Origin: Lysinibacillus boronitolerans JCM 21713 = 10a = NBRC 103108
GTDB lineage: Bacteria; Bacillota; Bacilli; Bacillales_A; Planococcaceae
Assembly: GCF_000772935.1 (NCBI RefSeq)
Contig: NZ_JPVR01000077.1
Coordinates: forward strand, 175,635-239,634
Direction: 5' to 3'
Length of the DNA stretch: 64,000 nucleotides
Shown: piece after piece, positions 1 through 12,277 of the stretch
Layout of the letters: the number at the start of each line of letters is the position of its first letter
Numbering within the stretch: the stretch's first letter is position 1
Notes under the pieces: generated by a model
Databases searched by the model: none
What the model was told of the DNA's origin: nothing
Seen by the model: the letters and a program-made list of their open reading frames with translations, nothing else
Translations under genes and position numbers: made by a program

Positions 1-1
1 C

Positions 2-445
2 TTAGGCAATGAAATGGTAAAAATGCTAGCCAATCGTGCTAACATTGGTTATACAACAGGTGGCCATACGGGTGAAGATGTATTCTTATATTCATTTGGT
101 CCTTCCAAATTGACAGGATTAGTAGAAAACACTGATTTAGCCCATACAATGGCACGCTTTATGGGCTTTGACTTAAACACATTAACAAATGATTTATATG
201 TGCCTGCAACGAAGGCATTTACGGAAAAAGGATTTACAACAAAAATCGACTTATCCGATAAAGAAAACCCAACATTTATTGCACAAAAAGCAGATATCAC
301 AGTGAAAATTCCAGTTAACAAAAACACGATGACGTATGAACAAACTTCCTCAAACACGGTAAAGACTCATACATTTGATACAATCAATGTCTACAATGGC
401 TCTGAATTTTATGTATCTAAAAAAGTTATTAATGAAGTGAAATAA
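2..445 (+). CDS. Alkaline phosphatase, C-terminal part (5' end outside window)
   Basis: This is the C-terminal ~147 residues of an alkaline phosphatase; the frame is open to the left edge. The motif GGHTGEDV carries the His that in this family binds an active-site zinc, and it is followed by a family-typical LYSFGP and NTDLAHTMARFMG stretch. About 80 residues follow the catalytic core, forming an extra C-terminal segment. Such enzymes are exported and release phosphate from phosphomonoesters at the cell surface. The family is clear; the paralogue (phoA, phoB or other) cannot be decided from this part. A strong terminator follows directly. Confidence 0.85.
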   Translation, partial: LGNEMVKMLANRANIGYTTGGHTGEDVFLYSFGPSKLTGLVENTDLAHTMARFMGFDLNTLTNDLYVPATKAFTEKGFTTKIDLSDKENPTFIAQKADITVKIPVNKNTMTYEQTSSNTVKTHTFDTINVYNGSEFYVSKKVINEVK

Positions 446-452
446 AAATAAT

Positions 453-499
453 AGCACGAACATAAGTTGAAATTATTCCCTTATGTTCGTGCTTTTTTT
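453..499 (+). terminator. Rho-independent terminator after the phosphatase gene
   Basis: A perfect 14-bp stem (AGCACGAACATAAG pairing with CTTATGTTCGTGCT) with a 13-nt loop is followed by a run of seven T. It lies 7 bp after the stop codon. Confidence 0.93.
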
Positions 500-583
500 A
501 CATAAGATAACCAACCAATAGTTTGTAAAACCCACACACTCCCCCAAAACCTTAAATTTACCTTAAATTAATCTTATGATTTA

Positions 584-603
584 CTGAATTCATCTTAATT
601 CAG
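584..603. promoter_or_regulatory. Inverted repeat upstream of the dlt operon (candidate operator)
   Basis: CTGAATT-N6-AATTCAG is a perfect 7-bp dyad about 120 bp before dltX, in the only non-coding stretch that can hold the dlt promoter. The flanking AT-rich sequence contains repeated CTTAAATT/TTAAAT elements. I could not settle on a sigma-A or ECF promoter, so the role is a guess. Confidence 0.3.
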
Positions 604-724
604 CAACATTTTTCTCCACATTCCGTCAAATCAGTGTTAAAAACATAAGGTAAGGATTTTTAACTAGTAAATTACTATTTTTTGAAAGTTTAATCTTATA
701 CTTTTTTTCATTGGAGGTGGACAA

Positions 725-862
725 ATGCAATCCATCAAAAATAATGAGTATTTACGCTTCATTGGCTTCACGCTGTTTTATTTGATTGTTTTGGTACTGT
801 TGTTTCTTATACATGGCTTCCATGATATGAACGCTGGACCATTTATATATACGGAATTTTAA
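725..862 (+). CDS. dltX: DltX, small membrane protein of the D-alanylation system
   Basis: This 45-residue ORF sits between a strong GGAGGTGG ribosome site (713-720) and dltA. It has one central hydrophobic helix (about residues 12-31) and ends in FIYTEF, which matches the conserved C-terminal FIYNEF-type motif of DltX. DltX is the first gene of many dlt operons and is needed for transfer of D-alanine to teichoic acids; its C-terminal peptide is thought to contact DltB/DltD. Position, size, single helix and tail motif all agree. Confidence 0.9.
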   Translation: MQSIKNNEYLRFIGFTLFYLIVLVLLFLIHGFHDMNAGPFIYTEF

Positions 863-879
863 ATAAAGGAGATTAAAAT

Positions 880-2355
880 ATGTTAAGTATTTTGGCAGCT
901 ATTGAACGTGTGGCCATCCAGCAGCCACAAAAAACTGCTTATCAGACACACAATGCCTCCTTAACTTATAGTGAGCTTTGGCATTTATCGGATCGTCTTG
1001 CCGATTATTTAATGAAGTTTAACTTGCGGAGACAACAACCTATTGTCATTTATGGACATATGTCCCCCCTGCAAATTGTTGCGTTTATCGGAGCTGTAAA
1101 GGCTGGCCATCCATATGTACCTGTTGATTCATCAACACCATCGGAAAGATTACAGCTCATTACAGAAGCTTCTGGAGCAGGTTTAGTATTGACAACAGAG
1201 CTATTACAGATGCAGATGAACATTCCCGTTATGGCAGTGCATGATATTCTGGATGCCTCATCAAAGAACGTGATCCTATCATCCGCAACATGGGTTCAAG
1301 ATGAGGATATCCATTATATTATTTACACTTCTGGTTCAACGGGTCAACCAAAAGGGGTTCAAATAACAGCTAGTAATCTAACACACTTTGTTATGTGGAT
1401 GCAGGAGCACTTTCCTTTACAGGAAGACGGCGTATTTTTAAATCAAGCACCTTATTCCTTTGATTTATCTGTTATGGATCTCTACCCAGCTCTTGTTGGT
1501 GGACACACACTTTATGCGATTACACAGCAAGAAATTGCTAATCCAAAAGCGTTGTTTGATTCATTAGCGACGTCAAATACTCGTGTATGGACTTCTACAC
1601 CTTCCTTTGCCAAGATGTGTTTGATGAACAAAGAATGGGATCAAAAACTCATGCCTGCATTGGATACTTTTTTATTTTGCGGAGAGGTATTACCGATAGC
1701 GGTATGTAACGAGTTGATGCTCCGTTTTCCACAGGCAATAATTTATAATTTATATGGTCCTACAGAAACAACAGTTGCTGTATCCTATGTAAAGGTGACG
1801 AAAGAGCTAGTAGCTCGCTTCGAACAATTACCGATTGCCCCTATAACGGAGCCAAACGTATCTGTAGCTGAAGATGGAGAAATTATTATTTCAGGGCCAA
1901 CCGTTAGCGCAGGGTATTTGGGAGCGCCTAAATTAACAGCTAAAGCTTTCCCGATCGTGGATGGCGATCGCATCTATCAAACGGGTGATATAGGCTATGT
2001 GCAGGATGGTTATTTGTTCTTTTCAGGTCGTAAGGATTTCCAAGTGAAATTACATGGCTACCGTCTAGAAATTGAAGAGATTGAAAAACAAATTAGTAAC
2101 CTGCCACCTGTTTCAAGCTGTGTTGTTGTGCCTGTTTATAAGGAGAAGGAAATCATTTCTCTTAGTGCCCATATTGTTTTACATGAGCCATTAACAGACG
2201 GTGCTTTTAAAACAACAAAGCAATTGAAGGCACTTTTATCAGCGTACTTACCTGCCTATATGATACCGAAAACGTTTAAATATATGGACGCTTTACCACT
2301 AAATCCAAATGGTAAGATAGATCGTAAAGGATTGGCGGTTATGGAGACAGTATGA
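880..2355 (+). CDS. dltA: D-alanine--D-alanyl carrier protein ligase
   Basis: A 491-residue adenylate-forming enzyme of the DltA family. It activates D-alanine with ATP and loads it on the phosphopantetheine arm of DltC. Visible motifs are the P-loop-like YTSGSTGQPKGV (about residue 149), YGPTE (about 292), the YQTGD motif (about 366) and the C-terminal NPNGKIDRKG, whose Lys is catalytic in this superfamily. The length is near the usual ~500 residues. The ATG has an AAAGGAG site. The stop overlaps dltB by 4 bp, so translation is probably coupled. Confidence 0.96.
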   Translation: MLSILAAIERVAIQQPQKTAYQTHNASLTYSELWHLSDRLADYLMKFNLRRQQPIVIYGHMSPLQIVAFIGAVKAGHPYVPVDSSTPSERLQLITEASGAGLVLTTELLQMQMNIPVMAVHDILDASSKNVILSSATWVQDEDIHYIIYTSGSTGQPKGVQITASNLTHFVMWMQEHFPLQEDGVFLNQAPYSFDLSVMDLYPALVGGHTLYAITQQEIANPKALFDSLATSNTRVWTSTPSFAKMCLMNKEWDQKLMPALDTFLFCGEVLPIAVCNELMLRFPQAIIYNLYGPTETTVAVSYVKVTKELVARFEQLPIAPITEPNVSVAEDGEIIISGPTVSAGYLGAPKLTAKAFPIVDGDRIYQTGDIGYVQDGYLFFSGRKDFQVKLHGYRLEIEEIEKQISNLPPVSSCVVVPVYKEKEIISLSAHIVLHEPLTDGAFKTTKQLKALLSAYLPAYMIPKTFKYMDALPLNPNGKIDRKGLAVMETV

Positions 2356-3515
2356 CGCCTTATGGAAATATAGCATTTTTTGTGATCATCGGACTTTTAT
2401 TACTACCTACTATCCTCCTAGGGTTACGAGGCAAATCTTCGAAACGCTATAATCTTTTTGTTTCGGTCATTGTCTTAGCATTAATCTTCGGACATTCAAT
2501 GAATGGGACCATCTCGCTCGTATTATTTACTGTCTTTCAGGTAGTACTTATTGTGGCTTATCAGCGTTACCGACTTCAGCAAAATAGCGGAACCATTTTT
2601 ATAATAGCAGTGCTTTTATCCATATTACCCCTGATTCTTGTGAAGGTTTTGCCGATTCTCGGGTTACATCATGTATTTGGCTTCCTAGGTGTATCCTACA
2701 TTACGTTTAAAGCGGTGCAAATGATTTTAGAAACTCGTGATGGCTTGATGAAAGAGAAAATTTCTGTAGTAGAGCTAGTCTATTTCTTATTATTCTTTCC
2801 TACCGTATCATCGGGACCTATTGATCGTTGGCGTCGTTTTACAAAGGATTTTCATACCGTACCTTCCTCGGAGGATTACCAAAAGCTGCTATTGAGTGGC
2901 ATTAACTATATTTTTGTCGGCTTTTTATATAAGTTTATTTTGGCTTATTTAATTTACAACTACACGCTTATTTATTTACCTAACCATACGTATAACTATT
3001 TGACACCCTTTCAGGGACAGCTAGCGTATATGTATATGTATAGCTTTTACTTATTCTTTGATTTCGCTGGCTATAGTGCATTTGCTGTTGGTGTGAGCCG
3101 GATAATGGGTATCCAAACACCGATTAACTTTAATCGCCCATTCGCCAGCCGCAATATTAAAGATTTTTGGAATCGTTGGCATATGAGCCTTTCCTTCTGG
3201 TTTAGGGATTATGTCTATATGCGCTTTGTCCTTTGGATGACAAAGAAAAAATGGTTAAAAAATAAATTTGCTATTTCGTATATAGGCTTCTTTTTACTAT
3301 TCTTTTTAATGGGTATTTGGCATGGTCTGGAATGGCACTTTGTGGTCTATGGACTCTATCATGCCCTATTGATTATTAGCTTTGATAAATTTGAGCGCTG
3401 GAATAAAAAGCATAAGCGTTGGCCAAAAAATAAATGGACGCATGCTATTGGCGTAATCATTACGTTTCATGCTGTATGCTTTGGCTTCTATATTTTTTCT
3501 GGCACATTATTTTAA
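2352..3515 (+). CDS. dltB: DltB, MBOAT membrane O-acyltransferase for teichoic acid D-alanylation
   Basis: 387 residues with many membrane segments, typical of the MBOAT family. The protein moves D-alanine from DltC across the membrane step of teichoic acid modification. The family-invariant active-site His is in MGIWHGLEWH (about residue 318), and the PINFNRPFASRNIKDFWNRW block is diagnostic for the family. It starts within the dltA stop (ATGA overlap). A 42-bp gap with its own ribosome site separates it from dltC. Confidence 0.96.
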   Translation: MTPYGNIAFFVIIGLLLLPTILLGLRGKSSKRYNLFVSVIVLALIFGHSMNGTISLVLFTVFQVVLIVAYQRYRLQQNSGTIFIIAVLLSILPLILVKVLPILGLHHVFGFLGVSYITFKAVQMILETRDGLMKEKISVVELVYFLLFFPTVSSGPIDRWRRFTKDFHTVPSSEDYQKLLLSGINYIFVGFLYKFILAYLIYNYTLIYLPNHTYNYLTPFQGQLAYMYMYSFYLFFDFAGYSAFAVGVSRIMGIQTPINFNRPFASRNIKDFWNRWHMSLSFWFRDYVYMRFVLWMTKKKWLKNKFAISYIGFFLLFFLMGIWHGLEWHFVVYGLYHALLIISFDKFERWNKKHKRWPKNKWTHAIGVIITFHAVCFGFYIFSGTLF

Positions 3516-3557
3516 ACAAAGGGCTGTAAGAGCCTGTTCACTAAAGGAGAATTATTA

Positions 3558-3791
3558 ATGGATCAACAACAAGTTTTAGAAATGCTAGTCGAGTTATGTG
3601 AAGATGAAATTATTGTAGAAAATCCAGATATTGATTTATTTGAAGAAGGTTTACTAGATTCATTTGGGACAATTAATTTATTAGTTGAAATTGAAAACCG
3701 TTTTAATATTTCTGTCCCTATTACTGATTTCAATCGTGAAGAATGGAATACGCCTAATCGAATAGCAGGGAAATTAGCTGAAAGACAATGA
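3558..3791 (+). CDS. dltC: D-alanyl carrier protein
   Basis: A 77-residue acidic acyl-carrier-like protein. Ser35 in GLLDSFGT is the expected attachment site for 4'-phosphopantetheine. Size and the four-helix pattern match DltC. It carries D-alanine from DltA to DltB. A clear AAAGGAGAA ribosome site precedes the ATG, and the last codons overlap dltD by 4 bp. Confidence 0.96.
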   Translation: MDQQQVLEMLVELCEDEIIVENPDIDLFEEGLLDSFGTINLLVEIENRFNISVPITDFNREEWNTPNRIAGKLAERQ

Positions 3792-4963
3792 TCAAAAAAG
3801 GCTTTCTTTCTTTATTTATTGCATTTGCTCTTTTTACTGGCTTTGTCTTTTTTCCTAATGCTTGGATTAAAGCATGGATATCCAATGAGGATGTGGAGCA
3901 AGCCAAAACAAACATGTCTCCACTTGTATTTCAGGGCACATATTTACAGGAGCGAATGTTGCAGGAGCCTAGTTCCATGCCACTTTATGGCTCCTCAGAA
4001 TTAAACCGATTTGATCCATTCCATCCATACAATTATACGCGAGCAACTGATGCTCCGTATTCGACATTTATGATTGGGCGTGGAGGCATGCAGTCCATTA
4101 CCCACTTCTTGAATTTCGCAGCACAAGAAAACAATTTAAAGGATAAAAAAGTGGTCTTTATCATCTCCCCTCAATGGTTTACAGAGAAGGGCATGGGTGA
4201 ATTTCACTTTTCACCGAATTATTCCATGTTACATGCTTATGATTTAGCCTTTAATCAGGAGATGGATGCCAACCTTCGTAAAAGAGCAATGGAGCGCCTA
4301 CTTGAATTTGATACTGTCAAACGAGATCGCCTCTTAAAGACCATGTACCAATATCAAATGTCTAACGGCAAGGAAAAACCAATTACTGGACGTATGGCCA
4401 TGGTTGCGGGGCGTTTCCACAAGGCGTTACTAGAAAAGAAGGATTTATATTATTCCCTTTTCCCACGTAAAGGTCATGCATTAAAAAGTAATGACAAGCT
4501 CATTGCCAATCAAAGCTTTGAGCAACAATTGCAGCATGCAGAGGCCTATGGGGAGAAGCGTGTATCCAATGACTATATGATTGAAGATCGCGCCTATCAG
4601 CGACTTGTAAATGCTAAATTTTCAAAGTTTAAAGATATACGAAAAAAAGAGGATTATACAAACTCTCCTGAATATGAGGATTTCCAACTAGTTATCGATA
4701 TTTTAAAGGATGCAGGTGCCAAGCCACTATTCGTCTCCATTCCAGTCAATGGCTATTGGTATGATTATAATGGCTATCCTGAGGAGCGTCGTCAAAAGTA
4801 CTACGATAAAATGGAGCAAGTATTAAAGGATGCAAAGGTTGCCTATGTTGATTTTTCAGATCATGAATATGATCCTTACTTTATTATGGATACGATTCAT
4901 ATTGCCTGGAAGGGCTGGGTCTATCTCGATCAGCAATTAGATCAGCATTGGTCACAGCCATAA
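3788..4963 (+). CDS. dltD: DltD, teichoic acid D-alanylation protein
   Basis: 391 residues with one N-terminal membrane anchor (about residues 5-25) and a large outside domain with an SGNH-like fold. The YGSSEL motif (Ser69/Ser70) and the C-terminal DTIHIAWKGW are the family's Ser and Asp/His active-site blocks. DltD works with DltB to place D-alanine on lipoteichoic acid. It is the last gene of the operon (ATGA overlap with dltC, then a terminator). Confidence 0.95.
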   Translation: MIKKGFLSLFIAFALFTGFVFFPNAWIKAWISNEDVEQAKTNMSPLVFQGTYLQERMLQEPSSMPLYGSSELNRFDPFHPYNYTRATDAPYSTFMIGRGGMQSITHFLNFAAQENNLKDKKVVFIISPQWFTEKGMGEFHFSPNYSMLHAYDLAFNQEMDANLRKRAMERLLEFDTVKRDRLLKTMYQYQMSNGKEKPITGRMAMVAGRFHKALLEKKDLYYSLFPRKGHALKSNDKLIANQSFEQQLQHAEAYGEKRVSNDYMIEDRAYQRLVNAKFSKFKDIRKKEDYTNSPEYEDFQLVIDILKDAGAKPLFVSIPVNGYWYDYNGYPEERRQKYYDKMEQVLKDAKVAYVDFSDHEYDPYFIMDTIHIAWKGWVYLDQQLDQHWSQP

Positions 4964-4971
4964 ACATAATC

Positions 4972-5003
4972 AGGACAGTCTAACAGAGTAGACTGTCCTT
5001 TCC
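4972..5003 (+). terminator. Terminator of the dlt operon
   Basis: AGGACAGTCT and AGACTGTCCT form a perfect 10-bp stem with an 8-nt loop, 8 bp after the dltD stop. The tail is TTTCCTATT, so the U-tract is weak. Confidence 0.75.
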
Positions 5004-5005
5004 TA

Positions 5006-5245
5006 TTATCGTAAGAGACCTTTTATGTAAAGCGCCATTTGCTCGCTTATCTCATTTAGTTTTTCAATGGCTTCACCAAATTGTTGAACCTGCTCTGCCT
5101 GATCATTTGATGCTACTTCAATATGCTCCATACTTTCCATAAGTGCTTGAATATTACTCGTAATCGTTTTAAGAGAGGTTTCAATTTGTTCTGTTACTGT
5201 AGCTGTCTCACTAGAAAGTTTCCTTACCTCTTGATCCCCATAACC
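5006..5245 (-). pseudogene. C-terminal fragment of a methyl-accepting chemotaxis protein
   Basis: The minus strand encodes ~79 uninterrupted residues ending at a TAA (5006-5008). It begins GYGDQEVRKLSSETATVTEQ, which resembles the hairpin-proximal EVRKLAEE-type stretch of chemoreceptor signalling domains, and continues as an amphipathic helix ending ALYIKGLLR. There is no start codon or upstream receptor sequence; beyond ~5245 the coding pattern stops. I read it as the 3' remnant of a deleted receptor gene, perhaps cut off by the rearrangement that made the neighbouring enolase fragment. The family call rests on one motif and helix periodicity. Confidence 0.6.
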
Positions 5246-5306
5246 CTATTAACCTCTAATTTTCTTTATTATACTTGACTGTTTGGGGTATACATACTTC
5301 TAATAA

Positions 5307-5344
5307 AATACCTCAAAGTATGTACATACTTTGAGGTATTTTTT
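5307..5344 (-). terminator. Perfect 34-bp palindrome, terminator downstream of the enolase fragment
   Basis: Positions 5307-5340 are a fully self-complementary 34-mer (arms AATACCTCAAAGTATGT and its complement), with T on the plus side and a TTTTATT tail on the minus side. It sits 10 bp after the stop of the enolase 3' fragment on the minus strand, where a native enolase terminator would be. It can work in both directions. Confidence 0.75.
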
Positions 5345-5349
5345 GTCTA

Positions 5350-5825
<476 letters not shown>

Positions 5826-6353
5826 CTATTTTTCATCTGTGTAAAATTGTTCAATATACTGCTCTTCTTCCTCGGGCGATAATAAACGAGTTGCTCTTCC
5901 TGAATTTGTTGTGTCATCGCCACCTTGCAATTCCCAAATTTTGTTATGGTCGTCAACGGCGTTTGAAAAGTCACCTTTCGACCATCTTTCTAATATTGAA
6001 ATGTAAAGATCTTTATATTTATAATCGTTCATTTTAACTACAGTTAACAATCGGTCAACTTTTTCTTGTGTTATTCGCTCACGACCCCATTGAGAAGCAG
6101 CTTTCACTTTTTGGTGAGACATGCTATGGATGGTTTCATTTACTTTGCTTTCCATTAAATTGTCAGGATAAAGCAATTCTTCTTTTGTAACTTTTTTATC
6201 TTCAAGCGCTACTCCGTCAACAACAATAGTGGCTCTTTCTTTTTTGGTAACAGGTTTTTCCTTTTGTTCGGTGGATTTAATGTAACCAAAAATCCCTCCA
6301 AAAATTAACAATATTGCAATGATAACAATTGCAGATTTTGTTTTTCTCTTCAT
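5826..6353 (-). CDS. Membrane-anchored small protein, DUF6241-like
   Basis: 175 residues with a basic N-terminus and one hydrophobic helix (about residues 8-24), then a charged outside domain. The blocks SMSHQKVKAASQWG, DLYISILERWSKGDF and a C-terminal LLSPEEEEQYIEQF resemble the Bacillus family DUF6241, known mainly from mobile or phage-linked genes; this is from memory of the pattern. A GAGGAG ribosome site precedes the ATG. It stands alone between the enolase fragment and a recombinase remnant, so it may be cargo of a decayed integrated element. Biochemical role unknown. Confidence 0.6.
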   Translation of the reverse strand: MKRKTKSAIVIIAILLIFGGIFGYIKSTEQKEKPVTKKERATIVVDGVALEDKKVTKEELLYPDNLMESKVNETIHSMSHQKVKAASQWGRERITQEKVDRLLTVVKMNDYKYKDLYISILERWSKGDFSNAVDDHNKIWELQGGDDTTNSGRATRLLSPEEEEQYIEQFYTDEK

Positions 6354-6636
6354 GTTATTAACTCCTCATTGTAATTTATATCATTATATCATTATGTAAT
6401 TATGTATTGGTTTATATTATGTAATTAGGATAATAATAACAGAGTGTTCAATGACTATAGTACGAAAACTGTTCGTAGATAATGGTATATACTTTGTATT
6501 CAGCATGTTAACCAACGCAAAATTGCGTCCTTAATTAAATACAACTAATACAATTTTGTATGCGTTAATCCGTCACAGGTGCTCTCTATAGAGGAGAGTA
6601 CCTCAAAAAAACATTGCTGAGGTATCTAGCATTTTG

Positions 6637-6822
6637 CTAGGTACATAACGTTTTTACAAGGGGGGCGTGTTTTGCGACTCCTTTTACATGAACTGTAGAA
6701 ACGTTTTCAATTTCATTCACCTCATGAAACTCGTCCAGATATTGAATGAAGTGAGTTGTATTGTAGTTATAAATTTCTGTTGTTCTGATTGAATAATTTT
6801 TAATCTGCAAATGTAAATTCTT
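6637..6822 (-). pseudogene. Tyrosine recombinase N-terminal fragment (remnant)
   Basis: One minus-strand frame between a TGA (6823-6825) and a TAG encodes 61 residues with no good start. It contains IKNYSIRTTEIYNYNTTHFI and QYLDEFHEVNEIENVSTVHV, closely resembling the SAM-like core-binding domain of phage-type integrases (pattern: NYS..T...Y......F..YL...H....IE.V...H). The catalytic domain with the R..H-R..Y residues is absent. It lies just past the 3' end of intact eno, the usual place for an integrase beside its attachment site. The family call is from motif shape only. Confidence 0.45.
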
Positions 6823-6842
6823 TCAACAAATCTTTAATAAGC

Positions 6843-6898
6843 ACGAAAAAACCTCCAATCTACAAGTGTTTCTCACACTTATAAATCAGAGGTTGAAA
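6843..6898 (-). terminator. Terminator of the glycolytic operon (after eno)
   Basis: On the minus strand GAGGTT...AACCTC and a nested AAGTGT-TTCTC-ACACTT helix form an interrupted hairpin followed by a T run (plus-strand A run at 6844-6850). It lies 40 bp beyond the eno stop. Confidence 0.7.
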
Positions 6899-6938
6899 CA
6901 ATACATCCGTATTGCCTATTTTCGCTTTAATCAAATAC

Positions 6939-9767
<2,829 letters not shown>

Positions 9768-9775
<8 letters not shown>

Positions 9776-10529
9776 TTGCTGCCGCCTCCAATAATGTTAA
9801 ATAAGATTCTGGTTGTAAGCTTGCTCCACCAACTAAAGCACCATCAATATGTTCTTTCGATAAAAGCTCCTGAATGTTATCAGGCTTGACACTGCCACCA
9901 TATTGAATGCGCACAGCATTCGCAGTTTCAGCATTATATAGCTCTTCTACTACTGCTCGAATCGCTCCGCATACTTGATTTGCATCGTCTGCTGTAGCAG
10001 TTTTACCAGTACCAATCGCCCAAATCGGTTCATACGCAATGACCATATGCTCTACTTGCTGTGCTTCAAACCCAGCAAGTGCCGCTTTAATTTGGCCTGC
10101 CACTTTTTGCTCTGTTGTGCCTGCTTCACGTTCTTCTAGTGTTTCGCCACAGCAAATAATAGGCACGATAGCGTGTGCAAGTGCTGCTGCTACCTTCTTA
10201 TTAATCGCTTCATCTGTTTCGTTGTAGTATTCGCGACGTTCTGAGTGTCCTAAAATGACATAGTCAACATCCACACTTGCTAGCTGTGCTGGACTAATTT
10301 CACCAGTAAAAGCACCTTCATTTTCATAGTGCATAGTTTGTGCACCAATCGCCAGCTCTGACTCACTAGCAACTTGCACAAGTGTAGGTAGGTAAAGAGC
10401 TGGTGCGCAAATAACAGCATCTACTTTGTCATTGGAAGGAAGTTTTTCTTGTACAGCATCTACAAACTGAATAGACTCTTCAAATGTTTTAAACATTTTC
10501 CAGTTACCTGCAATAATTGGTTTACGCAT
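9768..10529 (-). CDS. tpiA: Triosephosphate isomerase
   Basis: 253 residues from the preferred ATG ([12 protein letters not shown]). An ATG one codon earlier is possible. Active-site blocks are NWKM (Lys), ILGHSERR (His), [15 protein letters not shown] (Glu and flexible loop 6) and YGGSVKPDN. It interconverts dihydroxyacetone phosphate and glyceraldehyde-3-phosphate. It lies 19 bp after pgk in the glycolytic operon. Confidence 0.98.
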
Positions 10530-10548
10530 CATTTTGCCTCCGATTAGC

Positions 10549-11733
10549 TTATTTATCGTTTAGTGCTACAATCCCTGGAAGCTCTTTGCCTTCCATTAAT
10601 TCTAAGGAAGCACCACCACCTGTAGAAATGTGATCCATTTTATCTGCTACTTCAAATTTTTCAACTGCCGCTGCCGAATCGCCACCACCAATTACTGTGT
10701 AGCCTGCTGTTGTTGCCATTGCATCAGCAACAGTTTTTGTGCCGTTTGCAAATTTGTCCATTTCAAAGACACCCATTGGTCCATTCCAAATGATTAATTT
10801 AGAGTTTTTGATAACTTCTGCATAGTTTGCAGCCGTTTTAGGTCCAATATCTAGACCCATCCAATCAGCTGGAATAGCATCTACATCAACGATTTGTGTT
10901 TCAGCATCCTGTGAAAATTCATTTGCCACAACAGCATCGACTGGCATATGTAATTGCACACCTTTTGCTTTTGCCTTCTCAATAAAGGACTTTGCTAGCT
11001 CAATTTTATCTTCCTCTAGCAATGATTTACCGATATCGTGGCCCTGTGCCTTAATAAATGTAAAGGATAAACCACCACCGATAATTAAGTGATCTACTTT
11101 TTCTAATAGGCTTTCAATAACACCAATTTTATCTTTTACTTTGGCACCACCAATAATGGCTGTAAACGGATGCTCAGGGTTAGACAAGGCTTTACCTAGT
11201 ACATCTAACTCCTTTTGCATTAAGAATCCAGATACAGCTGGAATATGCTTAGCGATTCCTTCTGTAGAAGCATGCGCTCGATGGGCTGCACCAAAAGCAT
11301 CATTAACATAAATATCTGCTAGCTGAGCAAATTGCTGTGCTAATGTTGGGTCATTTTTCTCTTCACCAGCATGGAAGCGTACATTTTCAAGCAATAGAAT
11401 ATCTCCATCTTGCATGTTTGCAACGGCTTCTTCCACTGCTTGCCCAATGGATTCATCAAGCTTCGTAACAGGCTTGCCCATTAATTCAGCTAAGCGAATG
11501 CCAACAGCTGTTAAACGCATATCCTCTTTTACCTCACCTTTTGGACGTCCTAAGTGAGAAGCTAGAATAACTTTAGCACCCTGCTCTACTAAATACTCAA
11601 TTGTAGGAATCGCTGCACGAATACGCGTCTCATCGGTAATAGCACCATCTGCCATTGGCACATTAAAATCTACACGCACAAAAACGCGTTGACCCTTTAC
11701 ATCAATATCTTTCATTGTTTTCTTATTTAACAT
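10549..11733 (-). CDS. pgk: Phosphoglycerate kinase
   Basis: 394 residues starting [20 protein letters not shown]. The frame is open 18 codons further up, but GAAGGGAG sits just before this ATG and 394 is the usual length. [33 protein letters not shown] and the C-terminal [12 protein letters not shown] with [13 protein letters not shown] are family signatures. The enzyme transfers phosphate from 1,3-bisphosphoglycerate to ADP. A 544-bp gap separates it from gap upstream, so pgk-tpiA-gpmI-eno may also have its own promoter. Confidence 0.98.
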   Translation of the reverse strand: MLNKKTMKDIDVKGQRVFVRVDFNVPMADGAITDETRIRAAIPTIEYLVEQGAKVILASHLGRPKGEVKEDMRLTAVGIRLAELMGKPVTKLDESIGQAVEEAVANMQDGDILLLENVRFHAGEEKNDPTLAQQFAQLADIYVNDAFGAAHRAHASTEGIAKHIPAVSGFLMQKELDVLGKALSNPEHPFTAIIGGAKVKDKIGVIESLLEKVDHLIIGGGLSFTFIKAQGHDIGKSLLEEDKIELAKSFIEKAKAKGVQLHMPVDAVVANEFSQDAETQIVDVDAIPADWMGLDIGPKTAANYAEVIKNSKLIIWNGPMGVFEMDKFANGTKTVADAMATTAGYTVIGGGDSAAAVEKFEVADKMDHISTGGGASLELMEGKELPGIVALNDK

Positions 11734-12277
11734 GAAGAAACTCCCTTCAAAGTTTGTTTTAGTTTTACACCCTTGTGTTTTACCCATCTTGGCTCTACAC
11801 CATGCTTACTAAATTGAAAAGTCAGTTAGTACTTTTTCAGCGTCACTATCTCATGTAAGTATGATTCTCCAACTTTTGATAATGAACCCTAATACTTGTT
11901 TTTATAGTAGCAAAAGTTAACTGCGATGTCTTGCAATCAACATGTATCAATTACGTCTCAGCGTAATTGTGTCCAGATTTTTTTAGAACTTGCTTTGAAA
12001 CATTCCTCTTCAAAATCCGTGACATTCGCTGAGGCTTTTATCTTGATTCAGTCGTGATCGGACACCAATGAACCAAGAGAGTCATTTGTGTATACATCTC
12101 ACCACCTATAAAGGTGGGTGTTTTCTGGCTGAATCTAGAAAAAAAGGAGTAAGGGTTATCCCTTACTCCCAATACCCTTGTATATTATATCTATTCGATA
12201 TTATAAAGGCTATACTTTTTGTGCATAAAAAGCAGTAATATGTCACACTTTTTACTCAAAATGTCGAAATATGATAC
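11734..12277 (-). other. Gap-pgk intergenic region with terminator and extra hairpin
   Basis: There is no convincing gene here. It contains the gap terminator (12139-12169), a plus-strand CCACCTATAAAGGTGG hairpin followed by GTGTTTT (about 12104-12125) that belongs to no visible gene, and an extended -10-like TGCTACTAT on the minus strand (11904-11912) without a good -35. Bases 12000-12135 are less AT-rich and look unlike ordinary spacer; they may be a repeat or element remnant. Confidence 0.4.
12139..12169 (-). terminator. Terminator downstream of gap
   Basis: GGAGTAAGGG-TTAT-CCCTTACTCC is a perfect 10-bp stem with a tetraloop, followed on the minus strand by seven T. It lies about 110 bp after the gap stop. 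Partial read-through would explain lower expression of the downstream glycolytic genes. Confidence 0.93.

Noticed and set aside
584..720. A defined sigma-X/sigma-A promoter for dlt
   Set aside because: Candidate -35 and -10 hexamers had wrong spacing (for example TTGAAA only 9 bp from TATACT), so no promoter is claimed.
6690..6720. TGAAAACGTTTCTA as a cre (CcpA) site near the eno terminator
   Set aside because: Two mismatches to the consensus and no promoter or gene start nearby that it could control.
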